A stretch of 64,000 nucleotides of DNA, taken from assembly GCF_001518815.1 (NCBI RefSeq), contig NZ_CP013987.1, forward strand, positions 4,362,501 to 4,426,500, written 5' to 3'. Positions 8,253 through 16,409 of this stretch are shown here, in pieces (the stretch's first letter is position 1; the number at the start of each line of letters is the position of its first letter). The DNA is from Pseudomonas oryzihabitans (GTDB lineage: Bacteria > Pseudomonadota > Gammaproteobacteria > Pseudomonadales > Pseudomonadaceae). Made by a program: the position numbers and the translations under genes. The notes below the pieces were generated by a model. That model worked only from the letters and a program-made list of their open reading frames with translations, was not told the DNA's origin and ran no database searches.

Positions 8253-8795
8253 ATGCGCCTGCCCCTGCTGACCTTCTGCCTTGCTGCCGCACTCGTCCAA
8301 CCGGCTCTTGCCCATGACGACCATGACGAACACGAGCACGGCGCCCTGGGTGCCCATGTGCACGGCGAATCCCACCTCGATCTGGCGCAGACCGATACGG
8401 GCCTGGAGTTGCAGTGGCGCAGTCCGGCGGCCGATCTGCTGGGTTTCGAACATGCACCGCGCAACCAGAAGGAGCAGGACGCCGTCGCCGCGCTCCGGCA
8501 GAGCCTGGAGAATCCTCAGGCACTGGTGAAGCTGCCCGCAGCAGCCGATTGCCAACTGGCCGAAGCCAGTGCCATCAGCCCGCTGTTCGCCAAGGACGCC
8601 AGCGCCAGCGGCCATCTGGATGTGGAAGCCACCATGAGCTTTACCTGCAGCAAGCCGACCGCCCTCGACGGCCTGGACCTCTCCGGCTGGTTCGCCCGCT
8701 TTCCCAACAGTCACAGTGTCGAAGTGCAGGCCATCGTCGCCAGTGGCCAGCAGGGCGCCGAGCTGACGGCTCAGCAACCGCAGCTGACGTGGTAG
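8253..8795 (+). CDS. Histidine-rich periplasmic ZrgA-like (DUF2796) zinc-associated protein
   Basis: The 180-residue protein has a signal peptide (residues 1-20, ending QPALA) followed at once by a histidine/aspartate cluster HDDHDEHEHG, with further His at 35, 37 and 41. This is the metal-binding head of the ZrgA family of zinc-uptake-linked proteins. The rest is a mixed domain with two cysteines (in DCQLAEA and FTCSK). It leads a tight operon with an ABC ATPase (7-base gap), an FtsX-like permease (1-base gap) and a DUF3299-type protein. I infer a zinc-scavenging or zinc-delivery role in the periplasm. Confidence 0.85.
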   Translation: MRLPLLTFCLAAALVQPALAHDDHDEHEHGALGAHVHGESHLDLAQTDTGLELQWRSPAADLLGFEHAPRNQKEQDAVAALRQSLENPQALVKLPAAADCQLAEASAISPLFAKDASASGHLDVEATMSFTCSKPTALDGLDLSGWFARFPNSHSVEVQAIVASGQQGAELTAQQPQLTW

Positions 8796-8802
8796 GACGG
8801 CC

Positions 8803-9510
8803 ATGAGCACCGCGCCCCTGGTCGAGATCCGGGACCTTGGCTTCGCCTGGCCTGGCCAGGCGGAATGCCTGGATATCCAGCACTTCCAGCTGGCGCGCGG
8901 TGAGGCGCTGTTTCTCGAAGGCCCCTCGGGTAGCGGCAAGACCACCCTGCTCGGCCTGCTCGGCGGCGTGCAGCGCCCCAGCCGCGGCCAGGTCCGGCTG
9001 CTCGGTCAGGATCTGGGGCAACTCGCCACTGCCCGGCGCGATCGTTTTCGCGTCGACCACACCGGCTTTCTCTTCCAGCAGTTCAACCTGCTGCCCTTTC
9101 TCTCGGTGCTGGACAATGTCCTGCTGCCCTGTCAGTTCTCCAGACTGCGCCACGAGCGTGCCCGCGCGCGCCATGGCGATCCACAGGACGCTGCCCTGAC
9201 CCTGCTGCGCGCCCTGGGCCTGAGCGATCCCGACCTGCCCCGGCGCCCGGCCCGCGAATTGTCCATCGGCCAGCAGCAGCGGGTCGCCGCCGCTCGCGCC
9301 CTGATCGGCCAGCCGGAACTGGTGATCGCCGACGAACCCACCTCGGCGCTGGATACCGATCACCGCGACGCCTTCCTGCAGCTGCTGTTCGGCGAGTGCG
9401 CCGCAGCCGGCGCCGGCCTGCTGTTCGTCAGCCACGATCGCGGCCTGGCAGGCCATTTCGACCGCCACCTCACCCTGGCCCAGCTCAACGCTGCCCGGGC
9501 GGAGACCTAG
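8803..9510 (+). CDS. ABC transporter ATP-binding protein (MacB/LolD-like)
   Basis: The 235-residue ATPase has Walker A GPSGSGKTT (residues 40-48), Q-loop FLFQQFNLLPFL, signature LSIGQQQ (153-159), Walker B LVIADEP (173-179) and an H-loop FVSHDRG near 213. The MacB/LolD/FtsE type is typical for partners of FtsX-fold permeases, which act as mechanotransmitters rather than classical importers. The gene is co-transcribed with that permease (next frame one base downstream) and with the ZrgA-like gene upstream. The substrate is not identifiable from this protein alone. Confidence 0.93.
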   Translation: MSTAPLVEIRDLGFAWPGQAECLDIQHFQLARGEALFLEGPSGSGKTTLLGLLGGVQRPSRGQVRLLGQDLGQLATARRDRFRVDHTGFLFQQFNLLPFLSVLDNVLLPCQFSRLRHERARARHGDPQDAALTLLRALGLSDPDLPRRPARELSIGQQQRVAAARALIGQPELVIADEPTSALDTDHRDAFLQLLFGECAAAGAGLLFVSHDRGLAGHFDRHLTLAQLNAARAET

Positions 9511-9511
9511 G

Positions 9512-10765
9512 ATGCCCCTCCTTCAGCTGGCCTGGGCCAGCCTGCGCAATCGTCGCGCTACCGCCCTGCTCACCATCTTCACCATCGCCGTCTCGGTGGC
9601 CCTGCTACTAGGCGTCGAACGGCTGCGCACCGAGGCCAAGGCCAGCTTCGCCAGTACCATCGCCGGCACCGACCTGGTGGTGGGCGCCCGCTCCGGCGCG
9701 GTCAACCTGCTGCTCTATTCGGTGTTCCGCATCGGCAATGCCACCAACAACATCCGCTGGGAAAGCTACGAAAAGCTCGCCGCCGATCCTCGCGTCGCCT
9801 GGACCATCCCGCTGTCGCTCGGCGATTCCCACCGCGGCTACCGGGTGCTGGGCACCGACGGCAACTACTTCACCCACTATCACTATGGGCGCAACCAACC
9901 CCTGCGCCTGGTCCAGGGCCGGCCCTTCAACGACGTCTTCGAGGTCGTGCTGGGCGCCGAGGTGGCCAAGGCGCTGCACTACCGGCTGGGCGACAAGATC
10001 GTGCTGGCCCATGGCGTCGCCACCATCAGCCTGACCGAGCACAGCGACCATCCCTTCACCGTGGTCGGCATCCTCGCGCCCACCGGCACCCCGGTCGATC
10101 GCACCCTGCACATTCCGCTGAACGGCATGACCGCCCTGCACCTGGACTGGCGCGGCGGCATGCCCGGCCCCTCGCTCAGCGATGCTGAGGTGCGCCAGCG
10201 CGACCTCACCCCGCAGGATCTCACGGCCGCCCTGGTCGGCCTCAAGAGTCGGGTAGCCACCTTCGCGGTGCAGCGCGCGGTCAACAGCTATACCGGCGAG
10301 CCCTTGCTGGCGATCCTGCCCGGCGTGGCCCTGCAGGAACTCTGGGGCCTGCTCGGCACCGCGGAACAGGCGCTGCTGGTGATGTCGCTGTGCGTGGTGC
10401 TCACCGGACTGGTGGGCATGCTTACCGCCCTGCTCGCCAGCCTCAACGAACGGCGGCGGGAGATGGCCATCCTGCGTTCAGTGGGCGCCCAGCCGCGGCA
10501 TCTGTTCGGCCTGCTGCTGGCCGAGGCCCTGGCCCTCACCCTGGCCGGCTGCCTGGGCGGCCTGGCCCTGCTCTATGGCGCCATCGCCCTGGGCCGCCCC
10601 TGGCTGCTGGCGGAATACGGTCTGGCATTGCCGCTGGACTGGCCCTCGCTCTACGATGGGCAACTGCTCGGCGGCATCCTGCTCGCCGCCCTGGTGCTCG
10701 GCTGCATTCCGGCCTGGCGCGGCTGTCGCCAGGCCCTCACGGACGGGTTGTCCGTGCGACTATGA
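9512..10765 (+). CDS. FtsX-fold ABC permease (MacB-like)
   Basis: The 417-residue protein has one N-terminal membrane segment (about residues 15-35, TALLTIFTIAVSVALLLGV), then a periplasmic domain of roughly 230 residues. Three C-terminal membrane segments follow: LLVMSLCVVLTGLVGMLTAL, LALTLAGCLGGLALLYGA, and LLGGILLAALVLGCIP. That four-helix layout defines the FtsX/MacB/LolC family. The cytoplasmic loop ERRREMAILRSVGAQPRHLF is the conserved coupling motif for the ATPase. It is partnered with the ATPase immediately upstream, probably in a zinc-limitation-induced complex. Confidence 0.92.
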   Translation: MPLLQLAWASLRNRRATALLTIFTIAVSVALLLGVERLRTEAKASFASTIAGTDLVVGARSGAVNLLLYSVFRIGNATNNIRWESYEKLAADPRVAWTIPLSLGDSHRGYRVLGTDGNYFTHYHYGRNQPLRLVQGRPFNDVFEVVLGAEVAKALHYRLGDKIVLAHGVATISLTEHSDHPFTVVGILAPTGTPVDRTLHIPLNGMTALHLDWRGGMPGPSLSDAEVRQRDLTPQDLTAALVGLKSRVATFAVQRAVNSYTGEPLLAILPGVALQELWGLLGTAEQALLVMSLCVVLTGLVGMLTALLASLNERRREMAILRSVGAQPRHLFGLLLAEALALTLAGCLGGLALLYGAIALGRPWLLAEYGLALPLDWPSLYDGQLLGGILLAALVLGCIPAWRGCRQALTDGLSVRL

Positions 10766-10778
10766 ACGAGGCCCCACC

Positions 10779-11273
10779 ATGCGCCTGGCGCTCCTGCTGT
10801 TGCTCTGCTGGCTGCCCTGGGCCCAGGCCGAACCCCGTCAACTCGCCTGGCGCGAGCTGGTACCGGCCGATGCGCCGCGCTTCAACCCAGGCAGCATCGA
10901 CCACGGTCTCGGCGAAGACGGCCCGACCGCCAGCCAGCCCTGGCCGGACGCCCCGACGGTGGCGGCGCTGGATGGCCAGGACGTGCGCCTGCCCGGCTAC
11001 GTGGTCCCCCTGATGGTTACCGACGAGGGCGAGGTAACCGAGTTCCTCCTGGTCCCCTACTACGGCGCCTGCATCCACGTGCCACCGCCGCCGGGCAACC
11101 AGATCGTCTACGTCAAGGGCAGCCACGACCTCTGGCTGTCCAAGCTGCACCTGCCCTATTGGGTGGAAGGCCGCCTGGGCGTGGGCAGCCAGCGCAGCGA
11201 GGTGGCCGTCGCCGGCTACTGGCTGCAGGCGCAACGCATCCTTCCCTACATCCTCAAGGGCGACGGCTCCTGA
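10779..11273 (+). CDS. DUF3299-type periplasmic protein of the zinc-linked operon
   Basis: The 164-residue product has a signal peptide (MRLALLLLLCWLPWAQA). The mature part is a single small domain with ALDGQDVRLPGYVVPL and PYYGACIHVPPPPGNQIVYV, the core signature of the DUF3299 family. It contains one conserved cysteine and histidine close together (ACIHVPP), which might bind metal. It begins 13 bases after the permease stop and ends the operon. No biochemical function is known to me for this family; the neighbourhood suggests a periplasmic accessory to the MacB-like complex. Confidence 0.85.
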   Translation: MRLALLLLLCWLPWAQAEPRQLAWRELVPADAPRFNPGSIDHGLGEDGPTASQPWPDAPTVAALDGQDVRLPGYVVPLMVTDEGEVTEFLLVPYYGACIHVPPPPGNQIVYVKGSHDLWLSKLHLPYWVEGRLGVGSQRSEVAVAGYWLQAQRILPYILKGDGS

Positions 11274-11289
11274 GGGATATGCCCTACCC

Positions 11290-11303
11290 TTGAGCGAGAT
11301 CAA
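11290..11303 (+). promoter_or_regulatory. Candidate Anr/Dnr (FNR-type) box
   Basis: TTGAGCGAGATCAA matches the FNR/Anr consensus TTGAT-N4-ATCAA at 9 of 10 specified positions. It lies 66 bases before the OmpW/OprG start, a distance suitable for a class II activator site. OmpW-family porins are commonly oxygen-regulated through FNR or Anr. Found by eye. Confidence 0.55.
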
Positions 11304-11369
11304 GAGTCTGACATTTAAGCTTCGCTAGGCTGCTCCCAGCCCTTTTTCAATGCTTCCGGAGCCTTAGCC

Positions 11370-12059
11370 ATGCGTCCTCTCTTCCGCCTCAGCCTGCTCG
11401 CCCTCGCCTTGGCCGCCCCCCTCGCCCAGGCCCACCAGGCCGGCGACATCATCCTGCGTGCCGGTGCCATCACCGTCGATCCCCACGAGCGCAGCTCCGA
11501 CGTCAAGATCGATCGAGGCGCCCTGAGCGGCGCCAACCTCGGCGGCAAGGCGACCATGGACAGCGACACCCAGCTGGGGCTGAACGTCGCCTACATGCTG
11601 ACCGACCACCTGGGCTTAGAACTGCTGGCGGCCACGCCCTTCGAGCATGAGGTCAACATCAAGGGCACCGGTCTGAACGCCGCCAATGGCAAGCTGGGCA
11701 CTCTCAAGCACCTGCCGCCGACCTTGAGCCTGGTCTACTACCCACTGGACGCCAAGGCGACGTTCCAGCCCTATGTCGGCGCCGGCCTCAACTACACCTG
11801 GATCTATGACGAGCACGTCGGCAGCGGCGCCAGCGCGGCCGGTTTCGATAATTTCCGCGCCGACAACTCCTGGGGCTGGTCCGCCCAGGTCGGCGCTGAT
11901 CTCATGCTTACCGACCGGGTCATGCTCAATGCCCAGGTCCGCTACATCGACATCTCGACCACCGCCCACGTCGACAACACCGCCCTCGGCGCTCGGGCCA
12001 AGGTCGATCTGGACGTGGATCCCTGGGTGTACATGGTCGGCCTGGGCTATCGCTTCTAA
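11370..12059 (+). CDS. oprG: OmpW-family outer-membrane protein (OprG)
   Basis: OmpW/OprG proteins are small eight-stranded beta-barrels that let small hydrophobic molecules cross the outer membrane. The 229-residue product has a signal peptide (cleavage after AQA, residue 21). It then has the family's GDIILRAGAITVDP start, the LGLELLAATPFEHEV strand and a terminal GLGYRF with the C-terminal Phe needed for barrel assembly. The Anr-like box upstream fits known low-oxygen control of this family. It lies downstream of the zinc-linked operon on the same strand but has its own 96-base leader. Confidence 0.92.
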   Translation: MRPLFRLSLLALALAAPLAQAHQAGDIILRAGAITVDPHERSSDVKIDRGALSGANLGGKATMDSDTQLGLNVAYMLTDHLGLELLAATPFEHEVNIKGTGLNAANGKLGTLKHLPPTLSLVYYPLDAKATFQPYVGAGLNYTWIYDEHVGSGASAAGFDNFRADNSWGWSAQVGADLMLTDRVMLNAQVRYIDISTTAHVDNTALGARAKVDLDVDPWVYMVGLGYRF

Positions 12060-12080
12060 CCTACTGCCCGCCACTAGCAC

Positions 12081-12121
12081 CGTAGGTTGGCGCTGAGGCA
12101 GCTCCAGCGTTGAAGCCCAAC
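12081..12121. repeat. Intergenic dyad of the CGTAGGTTGG...GCCCAAC family, copy 1
   Basis: CGTAGGTTGG (12081-12090) and GAAGCCCAAC (12112-12121) flank a GC-rich middle that can fold back. Related elements lie at 55495-55526 and 63373-63412. It sits in the convergent gap between oprG and the epimerase gene, consistent with a REP-type intergenic repeat. Confidence 0.6.
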
Positions 12122-12150
12122 AGGCCAGGGGTTGCCCTTGGCCTCCCCGA

Positions 12151-13080
12151 TTAGTCTCGTAGCAGCGCCGCCAGCCCCGTGCCCATGGCCGTGGGCTGGC
12201 TGAAGTCGAAGCGCTCGCGCAGACGACGGTTGTCCGCCTTCGAATGGCGGATGTCCCCCGCCCGCGCCGCACCATGGGTCACCTGCGGCAGGCCACCGAG
12301 CACCTGGCCGATCTCGGCCAGGAGGCCGTTCAGGCTGATGGTCTCGCCGCGCCCTACGTTCACCGCCCCGGCTGTCACCTCGGGTGCTTCCAGCGCCTGC
12401 ACCAGGATACCCACCAGGTCGGCCACATAGACGAAATCGCGGGTCTGCTCGCCGTCACCAAAGACCGTGATCGGTGTCTGGCGGCGGGCGCGCTCGGTAA
12501 AGATGCTGATTACCCCCGAATAGGGCGAGGACGGATCCTGACGCGGGCCATAGATATTGAAGAAGCGAAAAATCGCCGGCTCCAGAGCGTGCTCGCGGCG
12601 ATAGAAGTCGAAGTAGTACTCGCCAGCCAGCTTATCCGCTGCATAGGGCGTCAACGGCGCCTTGGGCAATTCCTCGTCGATGGCCTGGCCCTGGCCGTTG
12701 GCGCCGTAGACCGCCGCGCTGGAGGCATAGACCACCCGCTTGATCCCGGCCTTGCGCATGGCCTCGCACAGATTCAGGGTACCGATGAAATTAGCCCTGT
12801 GGGTGCCCACCGGGTCTTCCACCGAGGCCTGCACCGAGGCCACCGCGGCCAGGTGTACCACCGCTGCGCAGCCAGTTACCGCGGCTTCCAGCGTCGCGGT
12901 ATCGGCCACGTCGCCCACCCGCAGCTCGATACCTTCATTGTCCAGCGGCAGATTCTCGCGCTTGCCGGTACTCAGGTCGTCCAGTATCCGTACCTGTTTG
13001 CCCCGCGCCAGCAGCGCATCGGCCAGGTGGGAGCCGATGAAACCGGCACCGCCAGTGATCAGAATGGGCGCATCACTCAT
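12151..13080 (-). CDS. NAD-dependent sugar-nucleotide epimerase/dehydratase (GalE-like SDR)
   Basis: The 309-residue protein is an extended short-chain dehydrogenase. It has the dinucleotide motif GGAGFIGSHL at residues 9-18, the catalytic serine in YASSAAVYG, the YxxxK pair in YAADK, and the substrate-loop FNIYGPRQDPSSPYSGV. It resembles UDP-glucose/UDP-GlcNAc 4-epimerases of the WbpP/GalE type, but the exact substrate is not decided by these motifs. Its start overlaps the end of the RmlD-like gene upstream by 8 bases, so the two are co-translated. No glycosyltransferases are adjacent. Confidence 0.88.
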   Translation of the reverse strand: MSDAPILITGGAGFIGSHLADALLARGKQVRILDDLSTGKRENLPLDNEGIELRVGDVADTATLEAAVTGCAAVVHLAAVASVQASVEDPVGTHRANFIGTLNLCEAMRKAGIKRVVYASSAAVYGANGQGQAIDEELPKAPLTPYAADKLAGEYYFDFYRREHALEPAIFRFFNIYGPRQDPSSPYSGVISIFTERARRQTPITVFGDGEQTRDFVYVADLVGILVQALEAPEVTAGAVNVGRGETISLNGLLAEIGQVLGGLPQVTHGAARAGDIRHSKADNRRLRERFDFSQPTAMGTGLAALLRD

Positions 13081-13972
13081 CGAAACCTACCTCGTCCTGC
13101 CGAAAGCCCTGCAACAGCGCTGGCAGCTCCTGCTGCCAGCGCCGCGCCTTGATTCCAAAGGTGTTGAGCAGCTTGCGACTGATCAGCACCCCCTGTTGTG
13201 GCTCTTCCGCGGCATCCGCACGCTCCAGGTGCGTCACCTCCTGCCATTCGCAGCGCACCGGCCGGTCGAATTCCTGCCAGAGCTGAGCGACGGTTTCGCC
13301 CAGGCCCAGCTCCGACACCGCTTCCTGGGCACCGTAGTGATAGGTCCCCCAAAGCGGTGCGCCGCAGTCGAGCTGCTTGACCACCGCCAGCAGCACCCGG
13401 GCAACATCGCCCACCGTGGTCGGATTGCCGCGCCGGTCACCCGCCAGGGGGACGACCTGCTCGGTACCCAGTTGCTGTAGCAGACGTCCCAGGCGACCGT
13501 CGCAGGAATCGTCCAGCACCCAGCCCAGGCGCAGCAGGATATGCATCGGGCACAGAGCCCTGACCAGCTGCTCGACCCGCCAGAGCGCTTCGCCCCGCGC
13601 CCCGGGAGGCCGCGGAAGATCCTTTTCACTATAGCCGGCCACGCGCGAGCCATCGAACAGCTGATAACCGGAGGGTTGGATCAAGGGAATCTGGTAGTGC
13701 TGACAGAGGCCGGCCAGGCGTTGGACGGCGAGCGCCTGACGCTGCATCAACGCCGGATCGAAATCCGCCGCCTGCAGCCAGTCGCGATAATAGGCGAGAT
13801 TGATCACCGCCCCCGGACGTACCCGGTCGAGCACCTCGGTCAGCCCGGCGGCGTACCAGCCCTCCGCCGGGGTCTCGGGGGCAACGAATTCGATGCCCGC
13901 TTCGGCACCGGCGGCGAGTAGCGCCTTGCCCAGGGCGCTCTCCCCGCCCACTACTAGAAGACGCATACGCAT
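13073..13972 (-). CDS. RmlD-like sugar-nucleotide-binding SDR, probably non-catalytic
   Basis: The 299-residue protein begins with a nucleotide-binding motif (LLVVGGESALGKALL) and has the RmlD-type GYQLFDG segment, where active RmlD has DYVFDG. The catalytic YxxxK is not present: the aligned stretch reads GARGEALWRVEQLV, with Arg and Leu where Tyr and Lys would be. A Rossmann fold with GDRRGNPTTVGDVARVLL follows, as in RmlD. I infer a binding or regulatory partner of the intact epimerase encoded by the overlapping downstream gene. Start ATG at 13972; MRL two codons later is an alternative. Confidence 0.8.
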   Translation of the reverse strand: MRMRLLVVGGESALGKALLAAGAEAGIEFVAPETPAEGWYAAGLTEVLDRVRPGAVINLAYYRDWLQAADFDPALMQRQALAVQRLAGLCQHYQIPLIQPSGYQLFDGSRVAGYSEKDLPRPPGARGEALWRVEQLVRALCPMHILLRLGWVLDDSCDGRLGRLLQQLGTEQVVPLAGDRRGNPTTVGDVARVLLAVVKQLDCGAPLWGTYHYGAQEAVSELGLGETVAQLWQEFDRPVRCEWQEVTHLERADAAEEPQQGVLISRKLLNTFGIKARRWQQELPALLQGFRQDEVGFDE

Positions 13973-14059
13973 GACTTGGAACAGCCTTCAGACCAGCATA
14001 AACAGGCGTCGAAAAAGTCGACGGACATCAATCAACATAGCGCGTCGCGCCAACCTTGC

Positions 14060-16264
14060 TCAAGCATCGGCGGTAACGGCTGCCGGTTGTTCGCGGCTTT
14101 GCTCACGCAGCGTATGGTTGGCGGCGCTCTTGAGATTGGGCAGCAGCCGACAGATCAGCGCCAGCTGGGTGCACACCAGCCGGTAGCCATCGTCGTTGTC
14201 GTCGGCCGCGGCTTCCAGCTCGTCGGCGAGGCTGCTTTCCTCCTCGGCGGTAGGCGGCAGACTGCGTCGCTCCGCCACGGCCGCGGCGATGGCCTCCATG
14301 CCCTCGGCGATGCGCGTCACGGCGCGCTCCACCAGAGCATCGTGCTCGGCCGCCTCCAGCTGGCGGCGATGCGCGCCCAACGCCGACAGATAGCCCAGCA
14401 GCGTGTTGGACAGTGCCAGGTAGCGAAAGCCCGCCTCCAGGTTGCGGCGGAAGTGCCCGGGATCGCGCAGCATGTTGGCCAGCGCGGCCGATAGTGTTGC
14501 ATCGGCGTTATGGGCATTGCGCCGCGCCACACGGTAGTCGAGATCGTCCCGCTTGCCGGTCCGGTACTGCTCGTGCAACCGGCGCAGATAGAGCGCATTG
14601 GTGCGCAGGGTATTGGCCATCACCTGATGCAGGCGCCGCCCCTGCCAGTCCGGCAGGACGAAGAACACCGCCAGCACCGCGATCAGGCAGCCCAGCAGGG
14701 TATCCAGCAGCCGCGGCCAGATCAGCATGAAGCCATTGCCCACCTGGTTGAAGCAGAACAGCACCATCAGGGTGATGGCCGCGGTAGCGATGGTGTATCG
14801 ATCCGTGCGGGTAATAAAGAACACCAGCCCGGCGACCAGCGCCAGCAGCAGCTGGACTTCCGGCTGAGCGAACAGCTCCAGCAAGGCACTACCCAGCAGC
14901 AAGCCGATCACCGTGCCCACGATCCGCTGCACCAGGCGTACTCGGGTCGCCCCGTATTGCGGTCGGCAGACGAATACCGTGGTCAACAGGATCCAGTAGC
15001 CGTTCACCGGGTGGATCAGGTGCAGCACGCCATAGCCGGCCATCAACGCCAGGGCCATACGCAGGCCATGGCGGAACAGCAACGAGGTCGGGGTCAGCTG
15101 CAGGCGGATGCGCCGAAACACCTCGGGCAGGGAGCGCGCAGCGGGATCCAGCAGGCTGGTGTCCAGATCCGCCGCGCCCGAATCACTGTTGCCCGCTTCG
15201 GAGAACTGCCGTTCCAGGGTCGAAAGGTTATGGCCGAGCAGATCTAGGGAGCGCAACAGACCCCGCCAGCGCGGATTCTGCTGCTGCTTGAGATACTCCA
15301 GCGATGCCTGCAGATCGGTCAGCCCCTGTTGGCTCTGCTGACCGTATTCGAAGGGCTGGCCGAGCCGGATCGCCTCGCCCATGTTGAGACAGGCGCTGGC
15401 CTGCAGCTTGAGCAGGCGCTGGCAGCGAAACAGGATGTCGCTATGGAAGAAGGCCTCGGTCAGGGCGCTGTAGGGATAGTGGGAAGAGCTGGCACGCTCA
15501 TGGATGTCCTGCGCCATGAAATAGAGGCGGAAGTAACGTCCGGAGCGCGCCCCAGGCCGCCCTGAGCGGCCGAAGCGATTGAGGATGGTCGCCTTGGCCT
15601 GGTTCAGCGCCTGCACCACCTTGCCGTTCTGCTGCGCCAGGAGCACGCGTCGCCGGTGCAGGTCCACCCCGCGCACCGGCTCAAGCATCTCGGCCTTGAG
15701 CCTGAGCAGGGTCCCTAGCTCGCCATAGAGGGCGGACAGATTCTGGCGTACCGGTTGGTGGGCGAAGAGCGCGCACCAGAGCACCGAGAGCAGGCCATAC
15801 CACAGGGCGCCGGCCAGCAGGTGCGCCGGTTCGTACCACAGCGGTACCTGGGCGCCGAGGCGCTGATCCACGCCGATCATGGCATAGATGGAGAGGATCA
15901 CCGTCGCCTGAGCCACCGAGGCATAACGCTCGCCGATAGCACCCAGCATCGTCAGGCTGAAGGTGGCCAGGCCCAGGCCCGCCACGAAAATCCAGGGATA
16001 GGGAAACAGCAGCTCAACGGCGAAGGCAGCGACCGCGAAGCACAGCAGCGTCACCACCAACGACTTGAGACGACCTAGCCAGCTGTCGTCGGTTTCCGCC
16101 AGGGCACTGGCGATAATGCCGAGGAACACCGGCGATAGCGCCCGCAAATCGCCGAGCGACCAACAGACGGCCATGGCGCCGCTCAGGGCGACAAAGACGC
16201 GAACGCCATAGCTGGCCTTTTCGTGCGCCCATAGCTGGCGCAAAGACACTCCAAACACAGTCAT
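14060..16264 (-). CDS. yccS: YccS/YhfK-family inner-membrane protein (FUSC-like)
   Basis: The 734-residue protein has two copies of a multi-helix membrane module. The first spans about residues 20-165 (GVRVFVALSGAMAVC, LVVTLLCFAVAAFAVELLF, VAQATVILSIYAMIG) and the second about 395-525 (HGLRMALALMAGYGVL, YWILLTTVFVCRPQYGATR, RIVGTVIGLLLGSALLEL). Each is followed by a long soluble helical segment. This duplicated layout is that of YccS/YhfK, relatives of fusaric-acid/aromatic-acid efflux proteins. Substrate and physiological role are unknown. It follows katA on the same strand but is separated from it by a strong terminator. Confidence 0.88.
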   Translation of the reverse strand: MTVFGVSLRQLWAHEKASYGVRVFVALSGAMAVCWSLGDLRALSPVFLGIIASALAETDDSWLGRLKSLVVTLLCFAVAAFAVELLFPYPWIFVAGLGLATFSLTMLGAIGERYASVAQATVILSIYAMIGVDQRLGAQVPLWYEPAHLLAGALWYGLLSVLWCALFAHQPVRQNLSALYGELGTLLRLKAEMLEPVRGVDLHRRRVLLAQQNGKVVQALNQAKATILNRFGRSGRPGARSGRYFRLYFMAQDIHERASSSHYPYSALTEAFFHSDILFRCQRLLKLQASACLNMGEAIRLGQPFEYGQQSQQGLTDLQASLEYLKQQQNPRWRGLLRSLDLLGHNLSTLERQFSEAGNSDSGAADLDTSLLDPAARSLPEVFRRIRLQLTPTSLLFRHGLRMALALMAGYGVLHLIHPVNGYWILLTTVFVCRPQYGATRVRLVQRIVGTVIGLLLGSALLELFAQPEVQLLLALVAGLVFFITRTDRYTIATAAITLMVLFCFNQVGNGFMLIWPRLLDTLLGCLIAVLAVFFVLPDWQGRRLHQVMANTLRTNALYLRRLHEQYRTGKRDDLDYRVARRNAHNADATLSAALANMLRDPGHFRRNLEAGFRYLALSNTLLGYLSALGAHRRQLEAAEHDALVERAVTRIAEGMEAIAAAVAERRSLPPTAEEESSLADELEAAADDNDDGYRLVCTQLALICRLLPNLKSAANHTLREQSREQPAAVTADA

Positions 16265-16368
16265 GACGGGAGAGCGAGCCTCGTGTTTTCGCGCTTGATG
16301 CGAACCTTAGCACTGCGACGTCGCAAGCGGCGTCCGAGACAGCCTTTCCCGCATTTTTTTCACGGACG

Positions 16369-16396
16369 AAAAAAGCCCGGCATGCGCCGGGCTTTT
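16369..16396 (-). terminator. Rho-independent terminator of katA
   Basis: GCCCGGC (16375-16381) pairs with GCCGGGC (16386-16392) around a 4-base loop, with A6 upstream, so the minus-strand RNA ends in U6. It lies 13 bases past the katA stop. Confidence 0.9.
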
Positions 16397-16409
16397 CCTT
16401 TCCCCTGTG

